Positions 27,032 through 36,055 of a DNA stretch of 64,000 nt are shown piece by piece; the stretch's first letter is position 1, and each line of letters opens with the position of its first letter. This DNA comes from CANIGN01 sp964538275 (GTDB taxonomy: Bacteria; Bdellovibrionota; UBA2428): NCBI GenBank assembly GCA_964538275.1, contig CAZIFW010000009.1, positions 1 through 64,000 on the forward strand, written 5' to 3'. The position numbers and the translations under genes are program-made. The notes beneath the pieces were generated by a model. The model ran no database searches, was not told the DNA's origin, and saw nothing but the letters and a program-made list of their open reading frames with translations.

Positions 27032-27209
27032 GGTTAAAGTTGATTGCCCCTTTTGTTATCAAAGCTTTTATACGTATGTAGATTGGTCCGCGGGCAATCA
27101 TCAAACTCTCGATCTAGATTGCGAAGTTTGCTGCCATGCTCTTTTACTAACAGCTACTTGGGACGAAGAACTTGAGATTGCTAGTTCTTCTACAGAAAAA
27201 GCATTTTAA
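27021..27209 (+). CDS. CPXCG motif-containing Cys-rich protein
   Basis: 62-residue small protein. It has two Cys pairs, CPFC near residue 9 and CEVC near 36, followed by CCHAL, likely a zinc ribbon. The opening VDCPFCYQSFYTYVDWSAG and its size match the CPXCG family, which is common in proteobacteria and of unknown function. It starts inside the end of the methyltransferase gene (11-base overlap). No transmembrane segment. Confidence 0.8.
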   Translation: MNPEVKVDCPFCYQSFYTYVDWSAGNHQTLDLDCEVCCHALLLTATWDEELEIASSSTEKAF

Positions 27210-27246
27210 ATAGCCCCCGTGGCACACAACTTGCTCGGCTACGAGC

Positions 27247-28059
27247 ATGAAAACAACACTCTTATCTTTTAATAGTCTCTCAATAAGCTTAGTTATCCTG
27301 CTTTCGGCTTGTGTGAACGGCCCCAAGAAAGCAAATGAAAACGTAAATACTCAAAGCCTAAACTATTTCTACCAAGATATTGCTCCTGAAAATGCGGGTG
27401 GTCCTTGGAAAAGAGTTTGGAGTCTAAGCGGTCCTTACTCAGGAGACGTGGCTGTTGATGAGCTGGAAGACAATGACGAAGGAAACTGGAAAGAAATTGC
27501 TCGCACAAATAGAGCAGGAGTATTTGTTCAGAAGGACACAACAAAAGAAAGAAAATATCGTTTTGATGGTTATCTAGAAACACCCTGGATGCCTGTACTT
27601 AAGGACACCGTTGTCTCAACGGCTCCCAACGAAGAAAATATTTACGAAGGACATAGATGCATAGTTCCTGCAAACTTAAACTTACTCATTGCCCATAAAA
27701 AACTAGTATTTAAATGTGTAGAAACTCTAATTGAAGGCAATATTCATGCTTATGTGGATACATACAATTCTCGAAGAGCTGGCAAAGTAGAAATTATAAG
27801 TGACACAGTCACTATCAAAGGGACTATCAATCTCCAAGGTGAAGCTGGAGGCGCAGGCGGACAAATTGGCCCTCAAGGTGGAAAAGGTGGCACCCTTCTC
27901 ATCAAAGCTCGGAAGAAACTTAATCTTGTTGATGAATCGCAGCTCAATGTTTCAGGAGGTCAAGCAGGTTGGGGAGTAGGCGCCTTCGCTAGACCAGGAA
28001 TCAAGGGAGAAGATGGCACTTTGCAAATTGATAAACCTGAGGAAATCGCCACTCCCTAG
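27247..28059 (+). CDS. Lipoprotein with Gly-rich beta-helix-like C-terminus
   Basis: 270-residue lipoprotein of unknown function. The signal ends LLSAC, with Cys22 as the lipidation site. Residues 40-180 are an unrecognised globular part. Residues 183-265 alternate short strands and Gly-rich turns (GEAGGAGGQIGPQGGKGG, VSGGQAGWGVGAF, PGIKGEDG), like a parallel beta-helix or collagen-like repeat seen in surface proteins. It directly precedes the polysaccharide locus, and the sugar-transferase gene starts 32 bases after its stop, but a link to polysaccharide export is only a guess. Confidence 0.75.
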   Translation: MKTTLLSFNSLSISLVILLSACVNGPKKANENVNTQSLNYFYQDIAPENAGGPWKRVWSLSGPYSGDVAVDELEDNDEGNWKEIARTNRAGVFVQKDTTKERKYRFDGYLETPWMPVLKDTVVSTAPNEENIYEGHRCIVPANLNLLIAHKKLVFKCVETLIEGNIHAYVDTYNSRRAGKVEIISDTVTIKGTINLQGEAGGAGGQIGPQGGKGGTLLIKARKKLNLVDESQLNVSGGQAGWGVGAFARPGIKGEDGTLQIDKPEEIATP

Positions 28060-28085
28060 ACGCACTCTCTCAAGATCGCTACACT
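28057..28085 (+). promoter_or_regulatory. Putative promoter for the polysaccharide locus, leaderless-type
   Basis: TAGACG (28057-28062, four of six) and TACACT (28080-28085, four of six) are separated by 17 bases. The predicted start of transcription is 28092, which is the A of the sugar-transferase ATG. No Shine-Dalgarno sequence is present. The -35 overlaps the stop codon of the lipoprotein gene. Confidence 0.4.
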
Positions 28086-28091
28086 CAAGCT

Positions 28092-29483
28092 ATGAAAGCT
28101 GTCCACAGGCCCGTTCGCCCACACCGAAACATTGGTCGCTTTCTGGTTGATTCCAGTCCCACACTTTGGCTCATCTTAGAAACTCTTCTTGCTTGGGGTT
28201 TATTTTATATTTTTGCAAGCTTTGGTAAGGGATCAGAGTTTCCTGAAGCTCAACTTCAAAACCAAAAAGGAGCCTTTTTGTTTGCCATGGCCTTTGGCTT
28301 AGTGGGCGTTGGCCTTGGTCTTTTTGAAAAAGAAAACCGCTTTAACCGGCTCAGGTCTCTTCAGCTTATTTCTTTAACTACCATTATTGCCGCAGTAGCA
28401 GGACTTTTTGTTCTTTATCTAACGAGTTACGCAATCGTAGGCAGATGGAGCTTAGCGCTTGGAAGCTTAGGTGCAAGCACACTTATTTACATCTTTGTTC
28501 ACTGCGTAGGCGCTTCGCTCCTAGTTTATTTTCCTCATCGATTTTTAATCGTTGGCACTCCCTCAACAGTGGGCCAAAAAATATTAGATCAAATAGCCAC
28601 CACTGATACAATTCAGTTTCAACATGCACAAGACGCCTACGAACGCATAGAAAAACAATTAACAACGGGCAACATAGACATGAATGCACTGGTGTCTGAA
28701 CTCAGAAACGAAGGAGTCTCAGAACTTGTTGTAAGTTGGGATGGAAAAAACACTCCTCAACAAACAGAATTGCTTTTTGCAGCACTCAAGCAAGGCTTAC
28801 GAATCATCGACGACGTAAAGTATTACACGTTTATTACAAGACGCATTCCAATTGAAGCAGTCCCTACACCTTTTGTTTTAAAAATGGGCTTCGATATTCA
28901 CCGCCCACTTTCTGGACTTGCGAAAAGACTCTTTGATATTTTCTTTGCAATTTTTTTAATGATCGCCCTCTCTCCATTTTTTCTATTAACTGCAATCGCA
29001 ATTGTTTTAGAAAATGGATTCCCTATAATTTACACACAAAAACGCTACGGTCGTTTTGGCAAAATATTTACTGTTTACAAGTTTCGCAGCATGCGAATTG
29101 ATCAAGATGGCCCCAAATTCACTCGACCCAATGATAATCGAATAACTTTTGTTGGAAAAATTATCCGCCGTGCTCACATCGATGAATTCCCTCAACTTCT
29201 CAACATTTTAGGCGGCAGTATGTCTTTTGTTGGTCCTCGCCCTGAAGCTTCAGAAATCATAGAAGAACGCAGCAAAAGCCTTCCTCTGATGCACTTAAGA
29301 CACATAGTGCGCCCAGGCCTCACGGGTCATGCTCAGATTAGCCAAGGTAAAACAGAAGACTCCATTGAGGATCTTCAGACCAAGTTATCTTTTGATCTTT
29401 ATTACATTAAGAACTTTAGCTTCTTTTTGGACCTCTCTATTCTTGTGAAAACCGTCTCAAGGTTGTTAAAGTCCACTTGGTGA
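28092..29483 (+). CDS. Undecaprenyl-phosphate sugar phosphotransferase (initiating transferase)
   Basis: 463-residue bitopic/polytopic enzyme of the WbaP/CpsE-type polyprenyl glycosylphosphotransferase family, which puts the first sugar phosphate on the lipid carrier. About four N-terminal membrane segments, a middle CoA-binding-like Rossmann domain, then one membrane helix (about 285-307) and the catalytic bacterial sugar transferase domain: YTQKRYGRFGKIFTVYKFRSM, the HIDEFPQLLNILGGSMSFVGPRPE block and the GLTGHAQIS motif. Complete. It opens the surface-polysaccharide locus and is coupled to the next gene by an overlap of the stop with a GTG start. Confidence 0.93.
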   Translation: MKAVHRPVRPHRNIGRFLVDSSPTLWLILETLLAWGLFYIFASFGKGSEFPEAQLQNQKGAFLFAMAFGLVGVGLGLFEKENRFNRLRSLQLISLTTIIAAVAGLFVLYLTSYAIVGRWSLALGSLGASTLIYIFVHCVGASLLVYFPHRFLIVGTPSTVGQKILDQIATTDTIQFQHAQDAYERIEKQLTTGNIDMNALVSELRNEGVSELVVSWDGKNTPQQTELLFAALKQGLRIIDDVKYYTFITRRIPIEAVPTPFVLKMGFDIHRPLSGLAKRLFDIFFAIFLMIALSPFFLLTAIAIVLENGFPIIYTQKRYGRFGKIFTVYKFRSMRIDQDGPKFTRPNDNRITFVGKIIRRAHIDEFPQLLNILGGSMSFVGPRPEASEIIEERSKSLPLMHLRHIVRPGLTGHAQISQGKTEDSIEDLQTKLSFDLYYIKNFSFFLDLSILVKTVSRLLKSTW

Positions 29484-30712
29484 GCTCCGTTCTAAACTCT
29501 ATTAACTTCAAAAGTAGCTACACTTATTTAGTTGCCAGTCTTTATCTTTGGGCCGCTATGTCTTTTATTTCAAACTCAGCCCTGAGCTTGCATCACATCT
29601 TAGCCGTGCTGTCCGCTCTCATTTTTTTTAGTGAAAAACCAAAAAAAATTAAACTCAACAAAAGTCATTGGGCTCTTTTGGCATTAGTTGTAGCTCTTAT
29701 GTTTTCAGTTTTTATGAACTGGGAGTCCCTGGCAAAGCCAATAAAAAATCTTCTAAAAATAAAATACGTCTTTATAGCTGCTCTTTTAGGAATTCTTGTA
29801 AATGTACATAAAGAAAAACTCAGCAATCACTTAGGAAATATTTTGTCACTTTTTATTGTAAGTTACTCAGCAGCTAACCTATGGGGCCTAGCAAAATATT
29901 TTAAAAACCTCTTCACGAGCCCCGACGTAGAGTTTCGTCTTAGTGGTTTTTTTGGAATGGTAATGAGTTACGCATATGCGGCTGTTTTACCTATGGGACT
30001 TCTACTCTTTCTTTTGTTACACCCCACCCTTAGCACAAAACTTAAAAAATCAAGCTCGCATTATTTAAGTTTTATTTTTTCAAAAAAAACCCTTCTTGCT
30101 CTTTTTACGATCTCCCTTGCAACACTTTATTTAACGCTAACACGAGGAGCCTTAGTGGGAGCTCTTCTTGTTATTCCCATGCTTGTATTTTCAAAATCAA
30201 AAAAATGGGCTCTTATTTGTAGTCTGGTATCGATTCTTGTTGTCGCTGTAGGTGTAGCGCTAGCCTTTAGCAACAAAGATTTTCAATCGCGCCTCTTCTT
30301 AAAGGCAAGCCATCAAGGTAATTCAGAGCGCCTAGCTCAAAACACGATGGGCCTTAAAGCTTTTCAAGAAAACCCCCTTTTTGGAATTGGCTTCAGAGCT
30401 TTTGAGCAAAAAGGACGCGAAATCAAAGAACGTCACAACTTAGGCTTCTTAGAAGCTCAAACACATGCCCACAATAATTATCTTGAGATTCTAGGCAGCG
30501 CGGGACTGATGGGTTTTGTCTTCTTCCTCTTATGGATTGCGTTTTGGATTCAAGAAAGCTTTCAACAAAAACTGTGGAGGAGCTATAGTTTAGCCGTTAT
30601 TGCTGCATTTTTGGCTATGGGACTTTTCCAATCTACCTTTATTGATTCAGAGTATATTTTTACACTTTTATCCCTCTACACTTTAGGCCCAGTCTTCCGC
30701 TTTTGGGGTTGA
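29480..30712 (+). CDS. O-antigen ligase/polymerase family membrane protein (WaaL/Wzy-like)
   Basis: About 410 residues with ten or more hydrophobic segments. The large periplasmic loop contains FGIGFRAFE and HAHNNYLEILGSAGLMG, the Wzy_C/O-antigen ligase signature with the conserved His. It would either join the finished O-antigen to lipid A-core (WaaL) or polymerise repeat units (Wzy); sequence alone does not decide. GTG at 29480 overlaps the preceding stop as GTGA and is preferred over the TTG three bases upstream. No second Wzy/WaaL-like gene is seen in the locus. Confidence 0.85.
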   Translation: MSSVLNSINFKSSYTYLVASLYLWAAMSFISNSALSLHHILAVLSALIFFSEKPKKIKLNKSHWALLALVVALMFSVFMNWESLAKPIKNLLKIKYVFIAALLGILVNVHKEKLSNHLGNILSLFIVSYSAANLWGLAKYFKNLFTSPDVEFRLSGFFGMVMSYAYAAVLPMGLLLFLLLHPTLSTKLKKSSSHYLSFIFSKKTLLALFTISLATLYLTLTRGALVGALLVIPMLVFSKSKKWALICSLVSILVVAVGVALAFSNKDFQSRLFLKASHQGNSERLAQNTMGLKAFQENPLFGIGFRAFEQKGREIKERHNLGFLEAQTHAHNNYLEILGSAGLMGFVFFLLWIAFWIQESFQQKLWRSYSLAVIAAFLAMGLFQSTFIDSEYIFTLLSLYTLGPVFRFWG

Positions 30713-30743
30713 ACTTAGGCCTTCTTTTTGACAAAGTTAAGGA

Positions 30744-31937
30744 GTGAAACTGCTCATCTTCTCCTACGTCTTTAGACCGGAGCCTTTTCTCATCAATGAA
30801 CTTGCAGATTCACTTGCCAACAAACACAGCGTAACGGTTTATACAGGTCTTCCAAACTATCCTAAGGGTGAATTTTATGAGGGCTACTCCTCCAGTGGCC
30901 CCTTCTTTGAAAAGTTCAATAAAGTAGAAGTTATTCGATACCCCATCAGTCCTCGCAAAAAAGGATTCTTTAATTTAGCTCTTAACTACTTAAGCCATTT
31001 ATTTTTTTCTCTTTTAAAACTTTGGCAAACACCAGCAAGTGATGTGTATTTTGTTTTTGCCACCTCTCCTCTCTTGATTGCTATTCCTGCAATTATCTTA
31101 AAAAAGTTCCGCAACAAACCTCTCGTAATTTGGTATCAAGATTTATGGCCTGAAAGCTTTGTTGCCGTAACTCAATCTCGCCCTCATTCACCTCTTGTGA
31201 AGTTTCTAAATTTAGTCACACGTTGGATATATAAAAATACTGATGTGATGATGATTCAAAGTGAAGCCTTTAGAAAAAGCCTCACACAGCATGGATACTC
31301 TGGAAAGGTTGTATACATTCCAAACTGGTCGCCTGAAGTTGAAGAAGTTAAAACAACCCCTGCATGGGTAAGCGATCTTGATTCACAAAAGTGCATCATC
31401 ACTTTTGCAGGCAATATAGGCAAAGCTCAAGCTCTCGAAACTTTACTCAAAACAGCTCAATCCCTTAAAAACAGCACGGCTCTCTTTCTGATTGTGGGCG
31501 ATGGCAGCGACAAAGAAAGACTACAGGCACTTGCTCAAAAATGGGACCTTAAAAATGTTGTTTTCGTTGGACGCAAACCCCTTGAAGACATGCCTGCTCT
31601 CTTTGAAAAAAGTCATTTTTTATATGCTAGCCTCGCAAAAGATGAACTTTTTAGCCTAACTCTTCCCTCCAAAGTTCAGTCCTACATGGCAGCTTCTAAG
31701 CCCCTTATTGTTTCGCTTAACGGCGAGGGGGCCCGCATTGTAAACGAGGCCCAAGCTGGATTTAGCGCAAGCGCTGAATCCTCCGAAGAACTCACTTTGG
31801 TAGTTGAAAAGGCCTTAAAACTGTCCCAAGTTGAAAGAGAGAAACTTGGAGAAAACGCTAGACGTTATTACCAAAAGTGTTTTGATAAAAAGCACGTTCT
31901 GTCTTTAATTGAAAAGGAACTTGAGGAACTTAGATGA
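30744..31937 (+). CDS. Glycosyltransferase family 4, WbuB-like (possible L-FucNAc transferase)
   Basis: 397-residue GT-B fold enzyme. N-terminal VKLLIFSYVFRPEP and LINELADSL are typical of the WbuB/WcaI group, and the C-terminal half has ITFAGNIGKAQALETLL, a nucleotide-binding GDGSDKERL and VFVGRKPLEDMPALF. In several O-antigen loci a WbuB-type transferase sits beside the fnlABC genes and adds L-FucNAc; here the same neighbours follow at once, so the same role is inferred. The start is odd: AAGGAG directly touches the GTG, so the normal ribosome-binding spacing is absent. Confidence 0.88.
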   Translation: MKLLIFSYVFRPEPFLINELADSLANKHSVTVYTGLPNYPKGEFYEGYSSSGPFFEKFNKVEVIRYPISPRKKGFFNLALNYLSHLFFSLLKLWQTPASDVYFVFATSPLLIAIPAIILKKFRNKPLVIWYQDLWPESFVAVTQSRPHSPLVKFLNLVTRWIYKNTDVMMIQSEAFRKSLTQHGYSGKVVYIPNWSPEVEEVKTTPAWVSDLDSQKCIITFAGNIGKAQALETLLKTAQSLKNSTALFLIVGDGSDKERLQALAQKWDLKNVVFVGRKPLEDMPALFEKSHFLYASLAKDELFSLTLPSKVQSYMAASKPLIVSLNGEGARIVNEAQAGFSASAESSEELTLVVEKALKLSQVEREKLGENARRYYQKCFDKKHVLSLIEKELEELR

Positions 31938-32809
31938 TCATTGTTTTAGGCGCTGCAGGTATGCTCGGACACAAAATCTGGCAACATCTCAACACCCTTT
32001 ACCCTAATCAAGTTTTTGGGACCCTCCGAAACGCCACTCAACATTACGATCAATTTAATCTTTTTGACGAACGTAGAATGTTGCAAGTAGATGTAGCAGA
32101 CTTCGCTAAACTCGAAGCTTGTTTAGATAAAGTTAAACCTCAATGGATCATAAATTGTATCGGTCTTACGCTCCGCAAACCTGATCTTGCTGATTTGGAA
32201 AAATGCATAGAAATCAATTCCATGTTGCCTCATCGTCTTAAGGCATGGGCAGCAAATAATTCTTCAAAAGTTATACACTTCAGTACCGACTGTGTTTTTG
32301 ATGGAAAAAAGGGGAACTATTCCCTTAATGATGCTCCAAGCGCCACGGACCTCTATGGCAAGAGTAAATATCTTGGAGAAATTTCTGGTCCGCACGCTCT
32401 TACCTTGCGCCTAAGTATTGTTGGTCGTGAACTTGAAAAAAAGACAGAGCTTCTTGAATGGCTTTTAGCTCAAAAAAAGCAAAAAATTAAAGGTTACTCC
32501 AAAGTTATCTACTCGGGTTTGAGTACTCTTAGAGTCGCTCACGAAGTAGCAAAAATTATTCAAAAGCACCCCGACTTGAATGGTATCTATCAACTTGCAT
32601 CGCAACCCATTTCTAAATTTGAACTTCTCAAATTATTCAATATCGCTTTCAAAGTAGAGGCAGAGATTGAAGAATTTGAAGGCTATACTAGCGATAAGAG
32701 TTTAAACTCAGAGGCATACAGTAAGGCTACGGGTTTTGTGGCCCCAAACTGGAAAGATATGACATTAGAATTACTCACAGATAAATCGGTGAGTTATGAG
32801 AGGTATTAA
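31934..32809 (+). CDS. NAD(P)-dependent sugar reductase, FnlB/WbjC-like
   Basis: 291-residue short-chain dehydrogenase/reductase of the RmlD group. The cofactor motif GAAGMLGH lies at residues 5-12; the STDCVFDGKKG and YGKSK segments give the Ser and Tyr-x3-Lys catalytic set. RmlD would act in dTDP-rhamnose synthesis, but no rmlABC genes are present. Instead the next two genes are FnlA- and FnlC-like, so it most probably reduces the 4-keto intermediate in UDP-L-FucNAc (or L-PneNAc/L-QuiNAc) synthesis. It overlaps the preceding glycosyltransferase by 4 bases. Confidence 0.85.
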   Translation: MIIVLGAAGMLGHKIWQHLNTLYPNQVFGTLRNATQHYDQFNLFDERRMLQVDVADFAKLEACLDKVKPQWIINCIGLTLRKPDLADLEKCIEINSMLPHRLKAWAANNSSKVIHFSTDCVFDGKKGNYSLNDAPSATDLYGKSKYLGEISGPHALTLRLSIVGRELEKKTELLEWLLAQKKQKIKGYSKVIYSGLSTLRVAHEVAKIIQKHPDLNGIYQLASQPISKFELLKLFNIAFKVEAEIEEFEGYTSDKSLNSEAYSKATGFVAPNWKDMTLELLTDKSVSYERY

Positions 32810-33877
32810 GTGTTTTTAAATAACAAAACGATATTGGTTACAGGCGGCACAGGATCTATGGGTAAAACTTTTGTACGCCGAGTGCTCACAGGCGAAATGG
32901 GTACCCCTAAAAAAATTATTGTACTCTCTCGAGACGAAGGCAAACAACACAACATGCGCTTGAGTTACCTTCACAAAAAAAACTCGACCGACGAAGTTGT
33001 TTATAACAACTTTAAAAACTTACTTGAGTTTCAAATCGGCGACGTTCGTAGCTTTCCAGATGTCTTGAATGCCATAAAAAATGCTGACATTGTGATCAAC
33101 GCTGCTGCCCTAAAACAAGTACCCACTTGCGAATACTTCCCCGTACAAGCTATCGAAACTAATTGCATGGGTGCCTTTAACATCACTCGGGCTATTCGAG
33201 AACACAATCTCCCTGTTCATACAGTTGTAGGTATCTCTACGGACAAAGCGTGCAAACCCATCAATGCCATGGGAATGACTAAAGCTCTTCAAGAACGTGT
33301 TTTTATATCTGCAAATATTTCAGCCCCTAAAACTCGCTTTCTTTGTGTGAGATACGGAAACGTTTTGGCTTCTCGTGGATCTGTGATTCCACTTTTTCAC
33401 GACCAGATTAAAAACCAAGGTCCAGTAACCATTACGGATACGCGCATGACTCGTTTCTTATTATCCCTCGATCAAGCTGTAGATACCGTGTTCAAAGCTC
33501 TTAATGACGGCAATGCAGGAGAAATCATTGTTCCTCGCGCACCTGCAGCTTTGATGACAGATGTGGCTAAAGTGCTGATTGGTTCTAAAAAAATTGAAAC
33601 CAAAATTACAGGAATTCGTCCTGGAGAAAAACTTCATGAAATTATGATCTCGGACGAAGAAGCGCCCTACGCTGAAAATCGTGGAGAATTTTATGCAATT
33701 CGCTCTATGCTTCCCGAACTCAATCCGGAAGGTCAAAACAAAAAATCACCACTCAGCAAAGAGTTTTCATCTTCAGATACAGTATTAGATGAAGCAGGTG
33801 TTGCGGCTCTTTTGAAAAAACATAAACTCATGATTGAGGACAACACAGAGTTTAATGACGACGAACTCTTGAGGTAA
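32810..33877 (+). CDS. UDP-GlcNAc 4,6-dehydratase/epimerase, FnlA/WbjB/CapE-like
   Basis: 355-residue cytoplasmic enzyme starting the L-FucNAc pathway: it dehydrates UDP-GlcNAc and epimerises C5 and C3. The NAD(P) motif TGGTGSMG is at residues 11-18; SRDEGKQHNMR is the family signature. The catalytic Tyr-x3-Lys is replaced by Met-x3-Lys (MGMTK), which is normal in CapE/WbjB and unlike most reductase relatives. The GTG start immediately follows the previous stop codon with no gap. The C-terminal IRPGEKLHEIMISDEE is also conserved. Confidence 0.9.
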   Translation: MFLNNKTILVTGGTGSMGKTFVRRVLTGEMGTPKKIIVLSRDEGKQHNMRLSYLHKKNSTDEVVYNNFKNLLEFQIGDVRSFPDVLNAIKNADIVINAAALKQVPTCEYFPVQAIETNCMGAFNITRAIREHNLPVHTVVGISTDKACKPINAMGMTKALQERVFISANISAPKTRFLCVRYGNVLASRGSVIPLFHDQIKNQGPVTITDTRMTRFLLSLDQAVDTVFKALNDGNAGEIIVPRAPAALMTDVAKVLIGSKKIETKITGIRPGEKLHEIMISDEEAPYAENRGEFYAIRSMLPELNPEGQNKKSPLSKEFSSSDTVLDEAGVAALLKKHKLMIEDNTEFNDDELLR

Positions 33878-33882
33878 AAAAT

Positions 33883-35004
33883 ATGAAAAAACTCAAAGTC
33901 ATGACCGTAGTGGGAACTCGCCCTGAAATTATTAAACTTAGTCGCGTGATTTCCAAACTAGACGAACACACTGAACACGTATTAGTGCACACAGGACAAA
34001 ATTTTGATCACGAATTGAATGAAGTTTTTTTCAATGAACTTGAGATTCGCAAACCGGATCATTTCTTAGGAGCCGCTGGTAGCAATGCCACAGAAACCAT
34101 TGCGAAAGTCTTAGTTGAAAGCGACAAGCTTTTTGAATCCGTTAAACCGGATGCTTTACTTGTATATGGCGACACGAATTCCTGTCTTTGTGTAATTGCA
34201 GCTAAAAAGAAAAAGATTCCCATTTTCCACATGGAGGCGGGCAACCGTTGCTTTGACCAAAGAGTTCCCGAAGAAGTGAATCGCAAAATTGTAGACCACC
34301 TCTCAGATATCAACATGGTGTTGTCAGAGCATGCGAGAAACTACCTCATTTCTGAGGGGCTTCCTGCGGAGCAAATATTTAAAACAGGCTCTTCCATGCC
34401 TGAAGTTTTAAATTATTATTCAAAAAAGATTAACAACTCTAAAGCTCTTGAAGAACTCAAAGTTAAAGCCAAAGAATATATTCTTGTGAGCTTACACAGA
34501 GAAGAAAACGTTGATTACCCAGAAAACTTCAAAAATATTCATGAAGCTCTCACTCTTTTACAAAAGACTTTTTCTAAAAAGATAATAGTTTCAACTCACC
34601 CTCGAACTCGAAAGAAGTTAGAAGAATCTGGCCTCAAAACGAATGATCAAAATATTCTCTTCTTAAAACCTTTTGGGTTTTGTGATTACATTCAGCTTCA
34701 AAAATCTGCATTCTGTGTCGTTTCAGATAGCGGCACAATTACTGAAGAAGCCTCCCTCTTACAATTTCCTTCAATCAACGTGCGTAATGCACATGAGAGA
34801 CCTGAGGGAATGGATGTTGGAGCTGTCATTTTAGCGGGCACAAGTCCTAGCGACATCCTTGGCGCAGTTACGGCAGCAACTTCATTGAGTTTAGGTGCTA
34901 AAATTTCTGATTATAGCCCTACAGATGTTTCATCCCATGTCTTAAAAATTATCCTCAGTTACACCCATTACGTGAATCGTTTTGTGTGGCGCAAGAGCCT
35001 TTAA
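33883..35004 (+). CDS. UDP-N-acetyl sugar 2-epimerase, FnlC/WbjD-like (non-hydrolysing)
   Basis: 373-residue GT-B fold epimerase of the WecB family. VVGTRPEIIKL at residues 8-18, HTGQNFD, MEAGNRCFDQRVPEEVNRK, SLHREENV and SDSGTITEEASLL are the family motifs. In the presence of FnlA- and FnlB-like genes it is best read as the C2 epimerase giving UDP-L-FucNAc, rather than UDP-ManNAc synthesis. A GAGGT ribosome-binding site lies inside the upstream stop region. The three enzymes and the WbuB-like transferase form a gap-free cassette. Confidence 0.9.
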   Translation: MKKLKVMTVVGTRPEIIKLSRVISKLDEHTEHVLVHTGQNFDHELNEVFFNELEIRKPDHFLGAAGSNATETIAKVLVESDKLFESVKPDALLVYGDTNSCLCVIAAKKKKIPIFHMEAGNRCFDQRVPEEVNRKIVDHLSDINMVLSEHARNYLISEGLPAEQIFKTGSSMPEVLNYYSKKINNSKALEELKVKAKEYILVSLHREENVDYPENFKNIHEALTLLQKTFSKKIIVSTHPRTRKKLEESGLKTNDQNILFLKPFGFCDYIQLQKSAFCVVSDSGTITEEASLLQFPSINVRNAHERPEGMDVGAVILAGTSPSDILGAVTAATSLSLGAKISDYSPTDVSSHVLKIILSYTHYVNRFVWRKSL

Positions 35005-36036
35005 ATGACCCTCATTCTCTATGCTCCAAACGTACATATGGGTGGTGGAGCTGTTTTAGCCCGCGCCCTTTTTAAGGAAATAGAGAAAGAAAAAATTCCC
35101 AGCGCTGTTTTTATTGATGATCGATACACAGGTGAAATTCCTTCGCACATGAACGTCATTCGTGTTGCCCCTACATTGAGAAGCCGTCTTTCTGCAGAAT
35201 ATAAATTGAATGAACTTGCACTCGCAGAAGATACTGTCTTTAGCTTTGGAAATTTACCCCCTCTTCTAAAATTAAAAGCAAAGTCGATTGTTTATTTACA
35301 CAATCGCAACTTACTCCCTGGCGTAGATATCAGTAACTTTCCATTTAAAGCTCGTTTAAGACAGTACATTGAACGTCTATGGATTAGAACTCTTGCCTCA
35401 AACGCAGATTACTTTGCGGTACAAACTCGAAGTATGAAAAAAGCATTTGAACAAGTTTCTTCAATTCCATGCCACTTATTACCCTTTGTTCCCAATGAAG
35501 TGTTTGACATCCCCAAAAGTACAAGTGCAGCTCAATATGATTTTTTGTATGTTGCCTCGAGCGATCCTCACAAAAACCACGAAAAGCTTTTAGAAGCTTG
35601 GGAACTTTTAGCTAAAAAAGACCTCTTTCCCTCTTTAGTGTTAACCCTTCCCAGTAGCGCAACAACACTTCTAAAGAGATTGGAGCAACTTAAAGAAAAT
35701 CCTAAGATTCAAATCCACAATTTTGCAGATCTCCCCTATGCACAAGTCGTAGGACTCTACAGTCAATGTAAAGCTTTCATTTTTCCTTCACTTCAGGAAT
35801 CCTTTGGCATTCCTCTTATAGAGGCAAATCAAGCTGGCCTTCCTATACTCGCAAGCAATTTAGACTATGTACACGATATCGTGAAACCTGCGCTGAGCTT
35901 TGATCCAAGCTCTTCTTCTTCTATTGCGCTCACTGTTGCAAGCTATCTAAATGCCAACGGATTAAATCAAGAGAGCGAATTAAAAATTAAAGTTCATACT
36001 CCTCGCAGCCTCTTAGAATCTCTTGCCAACTTATAA
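35005..36036 (+). CDS. Glycosyltransferase family 4
   Basis: 343-residue GT-B enzyme. The N-terminal half (NVHMGGGAVLARALFKEI) has the Gly-rich acceptor-site loop; the C-terminal half has YVASSDPHKNHEKLLEAWELL and KAFIFPSLQESFGIPLIEANQAGLPILAS, with the E-x7-E motif of retaining GT4 enzymes. The ATG follows the epimerase stop directly. Donor and acceptor unknown; it probably adds a later residue of the repeat unit. Confidence 0.9.
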   Translation: MTLILYAPNVHMGGGAVLARALFKEIEKEKIPSAVFIDDRYTGEIPSHMNVIRVAPTLRSRLSAEYKLNELALAEDTVFSFGNLPPLLKLKAKSIVYLHNRNLLPGVDISNFPFKARLRQYIERLWIRTLASNADYFAVQTRSMKKAFEQVSSIPCHLLPFVPNEVFDIPKSTSAAQYDFLYVASSDPHKNHEKLLEAWELLAKKDLFPSLVLTLPSSATTLLKRLEQLKENPKIQIHNFADLPYAQVVGLYSQCKAFIFPSLQESFGIPLIEANQAGLPILASNLDYVHDIVKPALSFDPSSSSSIALTVASYLNANGLNQESELKIKVHTPRSLLESLANL

Positions 36037-36055
36037 AAATATACGAAGCTAATCT

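Noticed and set aside
32810..33877. Missing catalytic Tyr in the FnlA-like dehydratase
   Set aside because: Met-x3-Lys in place of Tyr-x3-Lys is normal in this family (CapE/WbjB), so not a defect.
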